A stretch of DNA of 64,000 bases from Sarcina sp034439435. GTDB taxonomy: Bacteria; Bacillota; Clostridia; Clostridiales; Clostridiaceae. The notes beneath the pieces were generated by a model. It was not told the DNA's origin and made no database searches. It saw only the letters and a list, made by a program, of their open reading frames with translations. Shown here one piece after another: positions 26,324-34,201 of this stretch. Both the position numbers and the translations under genes were made by a program. The stretch's first letter is position 1. Every line of letters begins with the position of its first letter. Location of the stretch: NCBI RefSeq assembly GCF_034439435.1, contig NZ_JAPCKJ010000001.1, forward strand, positions 62,001-126,000, in the 5' to 3' direction.

Positions 26324-27454
26324 CTATATATAACCATACTTTTCACCATACTTTACTCTAACATTTATTAAGGGATACTTTTTAGAAAATTGGTTTATTA
26401 CTAAATAACAGCTTGGACAAGGTTCCCACTTACTATATAAAGTAAGATCTCCTTCACCTTCAATTTCTTTTTCCTCTATTTGTCTATGTATTTCCTCAAA
26501 TATCTTTTTTTCACTATCATTTATTCTATTGTAACCTATACCTAACTTACCAAGCTTATTTACCTTCATACTTTTAAAGGCTTGTTTCTCTTCTTTTCTT
26601 GCTTCACAATATCCAATTATCTCATTGCTTCCACTAATAGCTTTAAATTCTTTCCCATTAAATAATGCTACAGCTACATTTATTGAATCTTGAAGAGCCT
26701 TGCTTTGGTTTATTCTTATTTTTCCTATATGTACTTTATCACGCTCAATATACTTGTCTATATTTTTTATTAATCGTCTCATTCTTGGAATACTTCTATT
26801 TAAGTATTCATGATATTCCACTGTTCCTTTTTTTGCCTTAACATATCCAAGCCCTAAACTCTCCCCTGGCTTAATTAAAAGCCTTTTCATCTTTGTCTCC
26901 CTATTATAACTTTCCTCTACTTCACAATTATTTTTTATAACTATGTTTTTAAGAAGCTCTATATCCTTTGCATAAAGGTACTCCTCTTCTATTTCCTTTT
27001 CTAAAGTTATTAGTCTTTCACGTTCTTCTTCTGATATTTCTCCCTTAGTTTTTAATTTTATCTCTTCAACAATTTCCATAAGGTTATGAATATCCTCTTG
27101 AAATTGCACTTCTTTTTCATATTCAATTCTATCTATATAAAATTCATCCATATTATTAATCTTACTTACTAAAAGATTATGATTCCTTTCAAAAAGCAAA
27201 ATCTTTTCTATATAATCAATAAAGTCTTTTATATTCTCTACTCTATAGGCAATTTCATCATTTATACATTCTTTCATTTTTTTCAAAGTATTATCATTTA
27301 CGATGAACTCACTTAAAAGTAACTCCTTAATTTTTTCCTCTTTAAAATCTTTTATTTCAAAACCTTCATTTTTTAATACATTCCTAAATTCTTTTTTATC
27401 CTTAATCCTTACCCTTAGTTTTTTTATATTTAAATCTTTATTCTTCTGCAACAT
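26324..27454 (-). CDS. Deaminase-superfamily protein (toxin-deaminase-like)
   Basis: A 376-aa protein. Residues 1-200 are charged and helical. The C-terminal third carries a deaminase fold pattern: Asp313-Ser-Glu315 in NDSEKKIFEEI, then LYSKWEPCPSCYLVINQF with Cys346 and Cys349. Asp in place of the usual His at the first zinc ligand, together with PCPSC, resembles the bacterial toxin-deaminase branch (Pfam Toxin-deaminase type), whose members modify nucleic acid bases. It has no signal peptide or membrane segment and no adjacent immunity-type gene that I recognise. The ATG at 27454 follows GGAAGGGA. It may be an intracellular defence effector; the substrate is unknown. Confidence 0.6.
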   Translation of the reverse strand: MLQKNKDLNIKKLRVRIKDKKEFRNVLKNEGFEIKDFKEEKIKELLLSEFIVNDNTLKKMKECINDEIAYRVENIKDFIDYIEKILLFERNHNLLVSKINNMDEFYIDRIEYEKEVQFQEDIHNLMEIVEEIKLKTKGEISEEERERLITLEKEIEEEYLYAKDIELLKNIVIKNNCEVEESYNRETKMKRLLIKPGESLGLGYVKAKKGTVEYHEYLNRSIPRMRRLIKNIDKYIERDKVHIGKIRINQSKALQDSINVAVALFNGKEFKAISGSNEIIGYCEARKEEKQAFKSMKVNKLGKLGIGYNRINDSEKKIFEEIHRQIEEKEIEGEGDLTLYSKWEPCPSCYLVINQFSKKYPLINVRVKYGEKYGYI

Positions 27455-27587
27455 ATATTTTTCCCTTCCAATTGAAAACTTCCTTTATTATTATACAATT
27501 ATTTTTTAAATTAACCTAAAAGATTAATTTTACAATTTTATAATCTTCATAAATTACTAGTAAAAATATAAGTTGATTTCTAAAAAT

Positions 27588-27898
27588 AAAGAGGTTGTAC
27601 CAAAACTAATATGATGTAAAACTTATAAATAGTATGAAGAGAATATCTGGATGAACTTTAGAATTTAAGCTATTACGTAGAAGATTTTACGTTTAAAAGC
27701 GAAACTGTTTGACCGAAGGAAGTTTTTCGCTTTAGTAAAATCTTCGAAGTAATTGCTATAAATAAGGACTACAATGTAACTAACGTTCCATTGTATAAGT
27801 TCAAGCAACCAAATTAAAATTTGGACTTTCACTTAAAATCCAGTAATTCTCGGAATATATTTATAAGTTTTACATGTGAGTTTTGGTACAACCCTTTT
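27588..27898. repeat. Inverted-repeat intergenic element, copy A
   Basis: About 311 bp with no open frame. The ends are inverted: GAGGTTGTACCAAAACT (left) and the complement of GGGTTGTACCAAAACT (right), and further in TAAAACTTATAAATA is repeated inverted. The centre folds into a stem (GAAGATTTTAC 27680-27690 with GTAAAATCTTC 27735-27745). It is about 80% identical by eye to copy B at 42754-43070. It looks like a MITE or a structured RNA element. Confidence 0.75.
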
Positions 27899-28031
27899 GA
27901 TCTATAATTTTATATTAATTTTTTATAAGTTTATAATGAAACCTATCCTATAATAATGATTTTATCTTCAATTAGTTGATTTAAATATTCCATTATTTCA
28001 ATTATTAATATAAATCCTTTTCTACAAGCAT

Positions 28032-28051
28032 TTAGTTTTATATAAAACTAA
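28032..28051. other. Perfect 20-bp palindrome after the Ltp-repeat gene
   Basis: TTAGTTTTATATAAAACTAA lies 27 bp beyond the stop of the Ltp-repeat gene. Just before it a looser hairpin (AGCTACTATT/AATAATAGCT) covers the stop codon. Together they probably form a weak terminator for the minus-strand gene. Confidence 0.4.
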
Positions 28052-28077
28052 TAGCTACTATTTAAATTAATAATAGC

Positions 28078-28869
28078 TTAGTCTAAGTTGTCCACAGCAT
28101 ATTGTGCTTCTTCTGCTGTAAATTTTTCTCCGTGCTCTGATACTAATTGATCATAGACTGCACTTGGAGACATTGCCATAGTCTCTTGATATGTTTTTGC
28201 TTTTTTTAATGCATTCTCTTTCCAATCTGCTTCTACATTATCTACTGCATATTGAGCTTCTTCCGCTGTAAATTTTTCTCCATGCTCTGATATTAATTGA
28301 TCATATAAACCTGCTTTAGACATACTCATAGTCTTACTATATGTTTTTGCTTTTTTTAATGCATTTTTGTTCCAATCGGCATCTACATTATCTATAGCAT
28401 ATTGAGCTGCTTCTTCTGAAAACTTCTCTCCGTACTCTGATGTTAACTGATCGTATAATCCTGCTTTAGACATATTCATTGTATTGCTATATGTTTTTAC
28501 TTTTTTTAATGCAGATTTATGTTCTGTTGGAACATTTTCATCACTCTTCTTTTCGGCTAAAACATCTTTTTCTGTATCTTGCTCATTGCTAGTTTCTTTT
28601 TCTTGATTCTCTCTATTTTCTGTTTCTTGCTTCTGATTAGGTTCTGTATTTTGATTTTGGCTAACTTCCTGTCCAGCTTCATTACTTGGTGTATTGGAAT
28701 CCTCACTACCTGCTGCACCTATTGATCCAAGTACTATAAAGACTGCTACCACTATAAACCACGGTCTTTTGTATATTGCCTTTTTATTTTTTTCTCCACA
28801 TTCTGGACAAGCCTTAGCATTAGGTGATATTTCTTTAGAACATTTTTTACATTTTGTCATTTTCGCCAT
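28078..28869 (-). CDS. Zinc-ribbon membrane protein with three Ltp repeats
   Basis: About 263 aa. An N-terminal zinc ribbon (CKKC...CPEC, residues ~6-25) is followed by one membrane segment (WFIVVAVFIVLGSIGAAG), a Gln/Glu/Asn-rich linker, and three ~47-aa repeats of the form ALKKAKTY..TM.MS..G.YDQL.SE.GEKF..E.AQYA.DN. These match the Ltp (host cell surface-exposed lipoprotein) domain; prophage Ltp proteins block phage DNA injection, but most chromosomal copies are untested. I chose ATG 28869 (MAKMTKCKK) because AAGGGAG precedes it by 9 bp; a longer frame to 28917 lacks such a site. Confidence 0.8.
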   Translation of the reverse strand: MAKMTKCKKCSKEISPNAKACPECGEKNKKAIYKRPWFIVVAVFIVLGSIGAAGSEDSNTPSNEAGQEVSQNQNTEPNQKQETENRENQEKETSNEQDTEKDVLAEKKSDENVPTEHKSALKKVKTYSNTMNMSKAGLYDQLTSEYGEKFSEEAAQYAIDNVDADWNKNALKKAKTYSKTMSMSKAGLYDQLISEHGEKFTAEEAQYAVDNVEADWKENALKKAKTYQETMAMSPSAVYDQLVSEHGEKFTAEEAQYAVDNLD

Positions 28870-29212
28870 TACACAATTCTCCCTTATTATAATTAATTTT
28901 CTATATTTTATAGGCATTTTACTCTTTACTTAAAACTTAATATTGCTCATTCATTTTTTTATGTGCTTTAGATTTTTATTTTCTTTATTGTTTCCCCTAA
29001 CTAAACCTTAATAAAGTTTTTAACCTATAGATACCTGTTCCCCTATAAATATCTAATTTTAAAATACTAGCTATTACTCTCACAGATACTATTAAGTTTA
29101 TAAATAAAAAATATTATCCCTATTAATTTAGAATTTTTTTAACAATTTAAAGTTTTTTCTTTAATAAAATATTAACATTAAAATTCCATTTCCATCTTTT
29201 TACTAGTACATA

Positions 29213-29475
29213 TTTACATATTTATATTTATAAGTCAATCAACTTCAAATTAAGTTTAAATTCTATTAATAATGTTCAAAATTAAAGTATATATATTCAA
29301 ATTTTACTATATTGAGTTATATTTTTTCACTAAATTTTCATTTTTTATATAGTATTTTTTCTTTTTTCATTATACTCATTTACGATGAACTCATTTAATA
29401 GTAATATCTTTATTTTCTCTTCTTAAAAATCTCTTTCCATTGAAAAACTTCATCCTCTAATATATTTCTAACTTT
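29213..29475 (-). pseudogene. Collapsed duplicate of the deaminase locus
   Basis: Two blocks match the deaminase locus. Bases ~29213-29320 resemble 26230-26330 (ACATATTTATA..TT..AAGTCAAT.AA, then TTCAAAATTAA), which is the 3' end and downstream region. Bases ~29371-29475 resemble 27290-27400 (CATTTACGATGAACTCA.TTAA, then TTTTCTCTTCTT), which encodes residues ~20-55 of the deaminase. About 1 kb of the gene is missing between them. It is a dead remnant of a tandem copy. Identity is estimated by eye. Confidence 0.6.
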
Positions 29476-29551
29476 TCATTACTAATCATTATTATTCGTT
29501 TTTATATTTAGCTATACTTAAATGTAATTCTTATATTAAGAAAAATTTAAT

Positions 29552-29599
29552 AAAAAAAGTAGAGATATATCAATTTAATAATATACCTCTACTTTTTTG
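29552..29599. terminator. Terminator downstream of the OYE-family gene
   Basis: Stem AAAAAAAGTAGAG (29552-29564) pairs with CTCTACTTTTTT (29587-29598) across a ~22-nt loop, with T-runs on both strands. It lies 120 bp beyond the minus-strand flavoenzyme stop. A smaller hairpin (AATAACTC/GAGTTATT, ~29645-29668) lies between them. Confidence 0.65.
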
Positions 29600-29719
29600 T
29601 AATATTAATTTTGATAATTAACATTGCTTATTATGCTAATACCAATAACTCTTTATACTGAGTTATTGATTAATCATTCTCTCTTTAAGTATGATTTCTA
29701 CTGCTATTTTTTCTAATTT

Positions 29720-31726
29720 TTAAATACTTCTTGCTACTTCGTAAGCATCCCATATAGCATACATAATATTATGGACCTCTCTAGCATCTCCAAGAAGATA
29801 TATATCTTCGAAATTCATCTTCAATTCATTATATAACTTTCTATCTGGCTTATATCCTATTGCAAGAATTACAGTATCTGATTTTATTTCTTCTATATTG
29901 CCTTCTTTAGTTTTTACAATGGCAATATTTTCTTTTATTTCTTCAATTGATGTTTCAGTTTTAATTTCAACATTTTCAAAGGCTAATAAATCCTTAAGCA
30001 TATCATAGTTCATGAAAGGCATGCTATGTTCTCCCCCTAAGATTTCCTTTGAAACTTCAACTATCTTAACCTTTTTACCCATCTTAGTTAAATATAAAGC
30101 TGTTTCGCATCCTACTAATCCTGCTCCTACAACAGTTACCTCTTCTCCTGCTAGCTCTGGATTTAATAATACCTTATCAGCTGTTACTACATTTTCACTA
30201 TTAACTCCAGGAATATTTAGTATTATTGGTGTTGAACCAGTTGCAATTACCACAACATCGTAATTATTTCTATTTATATTTTCTTTCTTTATTTCAGAGT
30301 TCATAAATATTCTAACACCAGCATCTTTTATTGCTTTTTCATACCATTTAACTAACTTGTGATCATTTCTTTTGAAGTTAGGTGCTCCTCCTGGTATTAA
30401 ATTTCCTCCTAATTTATCTAATTTTTCATATAAATCAACCTTATGGCCTCTTAATGCACTTACTCTTGCAAACTCAAGTCCTGCTACTCCGCCTCCAATA
30501 ATTAAAACTTTCTTTGAATTTTCTGCTTTACTTATTCCATAAGTAACTTCTCTTCCACATGCCGGATTAACAGCACAGGATATTGATCCTACCTTTGCTA
30601 TTCTTCCCATACATCCTTCATGACAGGATAAACAAGGTCTTATATCATCTATTTTATTAAGTCTTATTTTCTTAACAATATACGGATCTGCAAGAAGTGG
30701 TCTTCCTAAACTTATGCTATCTGCTTCCTCATTTTCTAAAGCACTTAAAGCTATATCTGGATCATCCATTCTACCTGCAAGTATTATAGGAACATCTATA
30801 ACTTCTTTAATCATTTTACCAAACTTTCTATATAATCCCTCTTCAAAATACATTGGTGGGTGATTCCAATACCATGAATCATAAGTTCCTACATCCACAT
30901 TTAAAGAATCATATCCTGCTTCAACTAATAATTTAGCAGCTTCTAATCCTTCTTCATAATCACGTCCTAATTCAACAAAGTCTTCTCCTGGAAGAGCTCC
31001 CTGTCTTAATCCCTTAATCATACTCTTTAGAGAATATCTTAAGGAAACTGGGAAACCTTCTCCACAAGCCTTTTTTATTCCCTTAATAATTTCTGTAGGG
31101 AATCTTAATCTATTTTCTAAACTTCCTCCAAATTCATCCTTACGTTTATTATAAAAAGCTATTGTAAATTGATCTAATAAATATCCTTCATGGACAGCAT
31201 GTATTTCAACTCCATCAAAACCTGCTTTTTTAGCAATTTCTGCTGATTCTATAAATTTTTCTATATAAGTTTTAATCTCTTCAATAGTCAATTCTCTATG
31301 TATTAAATTAGGGTCCCATCTATTTTCCTGTTCTGATGGTGCAACAGCCTTACCTGCTATTAAATTTGGTATTCCAGCACGTCCAAAACCAGCTGTTAAC
31401 TGTAAAAATATTTTGCTTCCATAAGCATGTACCCTTTCTGTTAAAACAGTAGCGCTTTGAATAAAATGAAATGGACTCATTGTTACACAAGGTATGCATG
31501 GTCTTTTTAATGGCTCAATTTCATTTTCAACATTACATATTCCTGTTATTATAAGCCCTGTGCCACCTCTAGCCCTTTCGACATAATAGTCTATTCCAGC
31601 TTGATTAAATGCCCCTTCCTCAGTAGCAAAACCAACTGGCCCCATAGGTGCCATGGAATATCTATTAGGTATCTCTACCTTTCCTATTTTCAACGGCTCA
31701 AATAACTTGCTATAATTCTTATTCAT
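29720..31726 (-). CDS. Old-yellow-enzyme-type Fe-S/FAD oxidoreductase (2-enoate / dienoyl-CoA reductase type)
   Basis: About 668 aa. An N-terminal FMN TIM barrel (PLKIGKVEIPNRYSMAPMG; DGVEIHAVHEGYLLDQF) is followed by a 4Fe-4S Cys motif (CLSCHEGCMGR..., then C.VNPACGRE), then two dinucleotide-binding regions (VLIIGGGVAGLEFA for FAD; VTVVGAGLVGCETALYL for NAD(P)H). This is the layout of 2,4-dienoyl-CoA reductase, 2-enoate reductase, BaiCD/BaiH and trimethylamine dehydrogenase relatives. It probably reduces a C=C bond of an unknown alpha,beta-unsaturated acid or steroid. Start ATG 31726 is preferred over the frame's extension to 31777 because TAAGGGAAG precedes it. Substrate not predictable. 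Confidence 0.85.
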   Translation of the reverse strand: MNKNYSKLFEPLKIGKVEIPNRYSMAPMGPVGFATEEGAFNQAGIDYYVERARGGTGLIITGICNVENEIEPLKRPCIPCVTMSPFHFIQSATVLTERVHAYGSKIFLQLTAGFGRAGIPNLIAGKAVAPSEQENRWDPNLIHRELTIEEIKTYIEKFIESAEIAKKAGFDGVEIHAVHEGYLLDQFTIAFYNKRKDEFGGSLENRLRFPTEIIKGIKKACGEGFPVSLRYSLKSMIKGLRQGALPGEDFVELGRDYEEGLEAAKLLVEAGYDSLNVDVGTYDSWYWNHPPMYFEEGLYRKFGKMIKEVIDVPIILAGRMDDPDIALSALENEEADSISLGRPLLADPYIVKKIRLNKIDDIRPCLSCHEGCMGRIAKVGSISCAVNPACGREVTYGISKAENSKKVLIIGGGVAGLEFARVSALRGHKVDLYEKLDKLGGNLIPGGAPNFKRNDHKLVKWYEKAIKDAGVRIFMNSEIKKENINRNNYDVVVIATGSTPIILNIPGVNSENVVTADKVLLNPELAGEEVTVVGAGLVGCETALYLTKMGKKVKIVEVSKEILGGEHSMPFMNYDMLKDLLAFENVEIKTETSIEEIKENIAIVKTKEGNIEEIKSDTVILAIGYKPDRKLYNELKMNFEDIYLLGDAREVHNIMYAIWDAYEVARSI

Positions 31727-31778
31727 AACAAACACTTCCCTTACTATAAATTTTAAAAGTATAGCTATATCGACCATA

Positions 31779-31814
31779 ATTTGACATTATCATTATGTAA
31801 ACGTTTTGTCAAAT
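31779..31814 (-). promoter_or_regulatory. Promoter and inverted-repeat operator of the OYE-family gene
   Basis: On the minus strand a consensus TTGACA (31807-31812) is 17 bp from TAATGT (31784-31789). The halves ATTTGACA (31779-31786) and TGTCAAAT (31807-31814) form an inverted repeat covering the -35 and -10, so a dimeric repressor could occlude the promoter. No adjacent regulator gene is present. Confidence 0.55.
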
Positions 31815-32097
31815 AAGCTACATATGACCAAAATATAAAAATCTTATTGTGAAGATTTTATTTTATAAATATATTAAAAAAACTATTCAATCTATTAAAC
31901 ATATTCCTTTCTTCTTATTTAAAATTAAATTTAACTTTAGTAAATCAATATTCTTTTAGAATTTGCTTATTGGTAAGTAAAATTTTTTCTAATATATATT
32001 TTTAAATAAAATCCCCCAAACTTTTATTTTCACTTCTTAAAACTTTATAAAATTCAATATTACTTATATAATATCTTTAAAATTTATGTAAATGTTG

Positions 32098-32103
32098 TAT
32101 AAT
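32098..32103 (+). promoter_or_regulatory. -10 element of the greA-like gene
   Basis: TATAAT lies 38 bp before the ATG at 32141, with AAGGGAG as ribosome binding site. No clear -35 is seen. The 280 bp further upstream are AT-rich with no gene. Confidence 0.5.
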
Positions 32104-32140
32104 GATAAAATAAAGTATTTCATTTAAGGGAGATTTTACT

Positions 32141-32605
32141 ATGAACAATTATTTGACAGAAGAAAACGTTAAAAAGTTAAGAGAAGAATTAGACTATAGA
32201 ATGTCCGTAGTTAGGGCAAAAATTGCAAAAGAGAAACTTGAGGCTGCTGCCCATGGTGATAGATCAGAAAACGCTGAGTATAAAGAGGCATGTAGAAACT
32301 ATAGAGAAAATGATAATAGAATACAATATCTTTTAACAATGATTTCAACTGCTATTATAGTTGAGGATGAATCAGTTGATAAATCAGTATTAGGACTTAA
32401 TAGTAAAGCCAGAATAAAGTTCATTGAAGATGATGATGAAGATATAGTTACTTTAGTAACTACATTAGATTTAGACTTAGAAAATATGTGTATAAGCATT
32501 GAGTCAGATTTAGGCAAAGCTTTAATGGGTAAAAAAGTTGGAGATATAGTTGAAGTTGAAGCACCTGGTGGAAACTATACTGTAGAAGTATTAGAAATAT
32601 TATAA
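32141..32605 (+). CDS. greA: GreA/GreB-family transcription elongation factor
   Basis: A 154-aa protein with the GreA layout: an N-terminal antiparallel coiled coil (EENVKKLREELDY...AAAHGDRSENAEYKEA...) with acidic residues (DRSENAEY) at the tip region, and a C-terminal FKBP-like domain (VGDIVEVEAPGGNYTVEVLEI). GreA enters the RNA polymerase secondary channel and stimulates cleavage of backtracked RNA. C. perfringens-type genomes carry another housekeeping greA, so this may be a paralogue. Monocistronic, with its own terminator. Confidence 0.85.
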   Translation: MNNYLTEENVKKLREELDYRMSVVRAKIAKEKLEAAAHGDRSENAEYKEACRNYRENDNRIQYLLTMISTAIIVEDESVDKSVLGLNSKARIKFIEDDDEDIVTLVTTLDLDLENMCISIESDLGKALMGKKVGDIVEVEAPGGNYTVEVLEIL

Positions 32606-32610
32606 TTAAT

Positions 32611-32650
32611 AAAAAATCTAGTGAATAATATTATTTACTAGATTTTTTTA
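32611..32650 (+). terminator. Terminator of the greA-like gene
   Basis: Stem AAAAAATCTAGT...ACTAGATTTTTTT, starting 6 bp after the stop codon at 32605, with a loop AT-rich enough to extend the pairing. Confidence 0.85.
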
Positions 32651-32735
32651 CTATATAAAACCTTATATAAAAAATTCAACACCCAAAATATAAATATCTG
32701 GCTTCTATTAAAGTTACTCAACAGCACCCAAAAGT

Positions 32736-32774
32736 TACCCATATTTTCGTTAAATTATAGTGTTATTATGGGTA
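32736..32774. promoter_or_regulatory. Inverted repeat upstream of the transaldolase-family gene
   Basis: TACCCATA (32736-32743) and TATGGGTA (32767-32774) form an exact inverted repeat 23 bp apart, 120 bp before the ATG at 32894. It could be an operator controlling sugar-dependent expression. No cre-like box is seen. Confidence 0.35.
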
Positions 32775-32893
32775 TTTGTTGTATTTTAATATTGATTTTA
32801 ATTATATTAAATTTTAAAATATACTTGTATAATTATTTTTATTATACAAATATCCTAATTAAATAATATATAAATAAAAAGGGTGGATGAATT

Positions 32894-33949
32894 ATGGGAA
32901 AACTATTAGAAGTAACAAAAACTTTTTATCAAACTGAATTTTGGAACGATTCTTGTTCCTATGAAGAATTAAGACAAGCAGTTGAAAATGGTGCTTCAGG
33001 TGCCACAACTAATCCTGTCATAGTTCTAAATGTATTAAAAAAAGAATTAAATGACTGGGATGCCACTATAAAAGAAGTGGTATCAAACAATCCTACTGCT
33101 ACTGAGGATGAAATTGCATGGATCATAATAAAATTATTAGGTGAAAAAGCTGGTTCACTTTTATATCCTCAATTTAAAGAAAGCAATGGACAACGTGGTC
33201 GTATTTCATTTCAAACTAATGCAAAATTTTACAGAAATAAAGAAAAAATGATAACTCAAGGACTTGAACTCTCAAATGTTATAGAAAATTCCCAAATAAA
33301 ACTTCCAGCATCTAAAGCTGGAATAGAAGCCTTTGAAGAATTAACATACCTTGGCGTAAGTATCAATGCAACCGTTTCCTTTACTTGTCCTCAAGCTATT
33401 GCAGTAGCAGAAGCTGTTGAGCGTGGATTAAATCGTCGTCTTGAAGAAGGACTTTCAATTGATCACATGCATCCGGTTTGTACAATTATGGTTGGTCGTT
33501 TAGACGATTATTTAAAGGATTATACTAAAGAACACAATATAGATATTGATCCTGAAATTCTAGGTTTAGCTGGAGTTACTACTTGTAAAAATACTTATAA
33601 ACTATATAAGGAAAGAGGATACCACACTAAACTATTAGTTGCAGCCTTCCGTAATAATTATCATTTTACAGAATTTATAGGTGGAGATATTGTTTTAACA
33701 ATAACTACTAAGTACCAAAATATTTTTAATGAATTAGATATTAAAGTGGATAATTACATGGATAAGGATGTAGCTCCTGAAGTTTTAAATGAACTTTTAA
33801 AGTTGGAAGAATTTAGAAAAGCTTATTATGAAGATGGCTTAAAACCTGAAGAATTCGAGCATTATGGTGCTTTTTTAAGAACTATGAACCAATTCTTAAA
33901 TGGATATGATGAGCTTGTAAAATTAATTCGTACTTATATAGTTAAGTAA
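32894..33949 (+). CDS. Transaldolase-family protein
   Basis: A 351-aa TIM-barrel protein. GASGATTNPVIVLNVL matches the transaldolase N-terminal motif (G.TTNP), and IKLPASKAGIEAFEELTYLGVSINATVSFT corresponds to the strand bearing the Schiff-base lysine (K.P....G..A...L...GI..N.T..F). Transaldolases move dihydroxyacetone units between sugar phosphates. It is longer and more divergent than the standard enzyme, with an insert around 60-100, so the substrate may differ. Monocistronic. Confidence 0.75.
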   Translation: MGKLLEVTKTFYQTEFWNDSCSYEELRQAVENGASGATTNPVIVLNVLKKELNDWDATIKEVVSNNPTATEDEIAWIIIKLLGEKAGSLLYPQFKESNGQRGRISFQTNAKFYRNKEKMITQGLELSNVIENSQIKLPASKAGIEAFEELTYLGVSINATVSFTCPQAIAVAEAVERGLNRRLEEGLSIDHMHPVCTIMVGRLDDYLKDYTKEHNIDIDPEILGLAGVTTCKNTYKLYKERGYHTKLLVAAFRNNYHFTEFIGGDIVLTITTKYQNIFNELDIKVDNYMDKDVAPEVLNELLKLEEFRKAYYEDGLKPEEFEHYGAFLRTMNQFLNGYDELVKLIRTYIVK

Positions 33950-33974
33950 GTTTCCTTAAAGACTTTCAGTAATT

Positions 33975-34105
33975 ATTTTGAACTTACAACTTTTCATTTC
34001 ATTCAAAGGTATAACTTCAAAATACAAAATTGAAAATTTTGATTTTCACTTAAAATTAAGCTAAGTCTGAAGGACTAGCTAAAAATCAACATTTACCTAA
34101 AACTG
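33975..34105. repeat. Degenerate copy of the intergenic repeat family
   Basis: CAAAATTGAAAATTTTGATTTTCACTTAAAATT resembles the CCAAATTAAAATTTGGACTTTCACTTAAAAT part of the 27.6- and 42.8-kb elements when compared in pieces: a small AAATT/AATTT hairpin followed by TTTCACTTAAAAT. Its end (GACTAGCTAAAAATCAACATTTACCTAAAA) matches that of the short element at 3958-4085. Both ends of the long form are lost. Confidence 0.45.
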
Positions 34106-34117
34106 AGCCAAAAGTAA

Positions 34118-34151
34118 AAGAGTCACTACACTTTTAGGTGTGGTGACTCTT
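34118..34151. terminator. Terminator between transaldolase and the clan GH-D gene
   Basis: A 14-bp near-perfect stem (AAGAGTCACTACAC with GTGTGGTGACTCTT, one G-T pair) and a 6-nt loop. The minus strand continues TTTTACTTTT, so it chiefly ends the glycosidase transcript. Confidence 0.75.
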
Positions 34152-34201
34152 CCTATATACCTAATTAAATTTTATCTTTTAAAATCTAATTAACCATCTT
34201 A

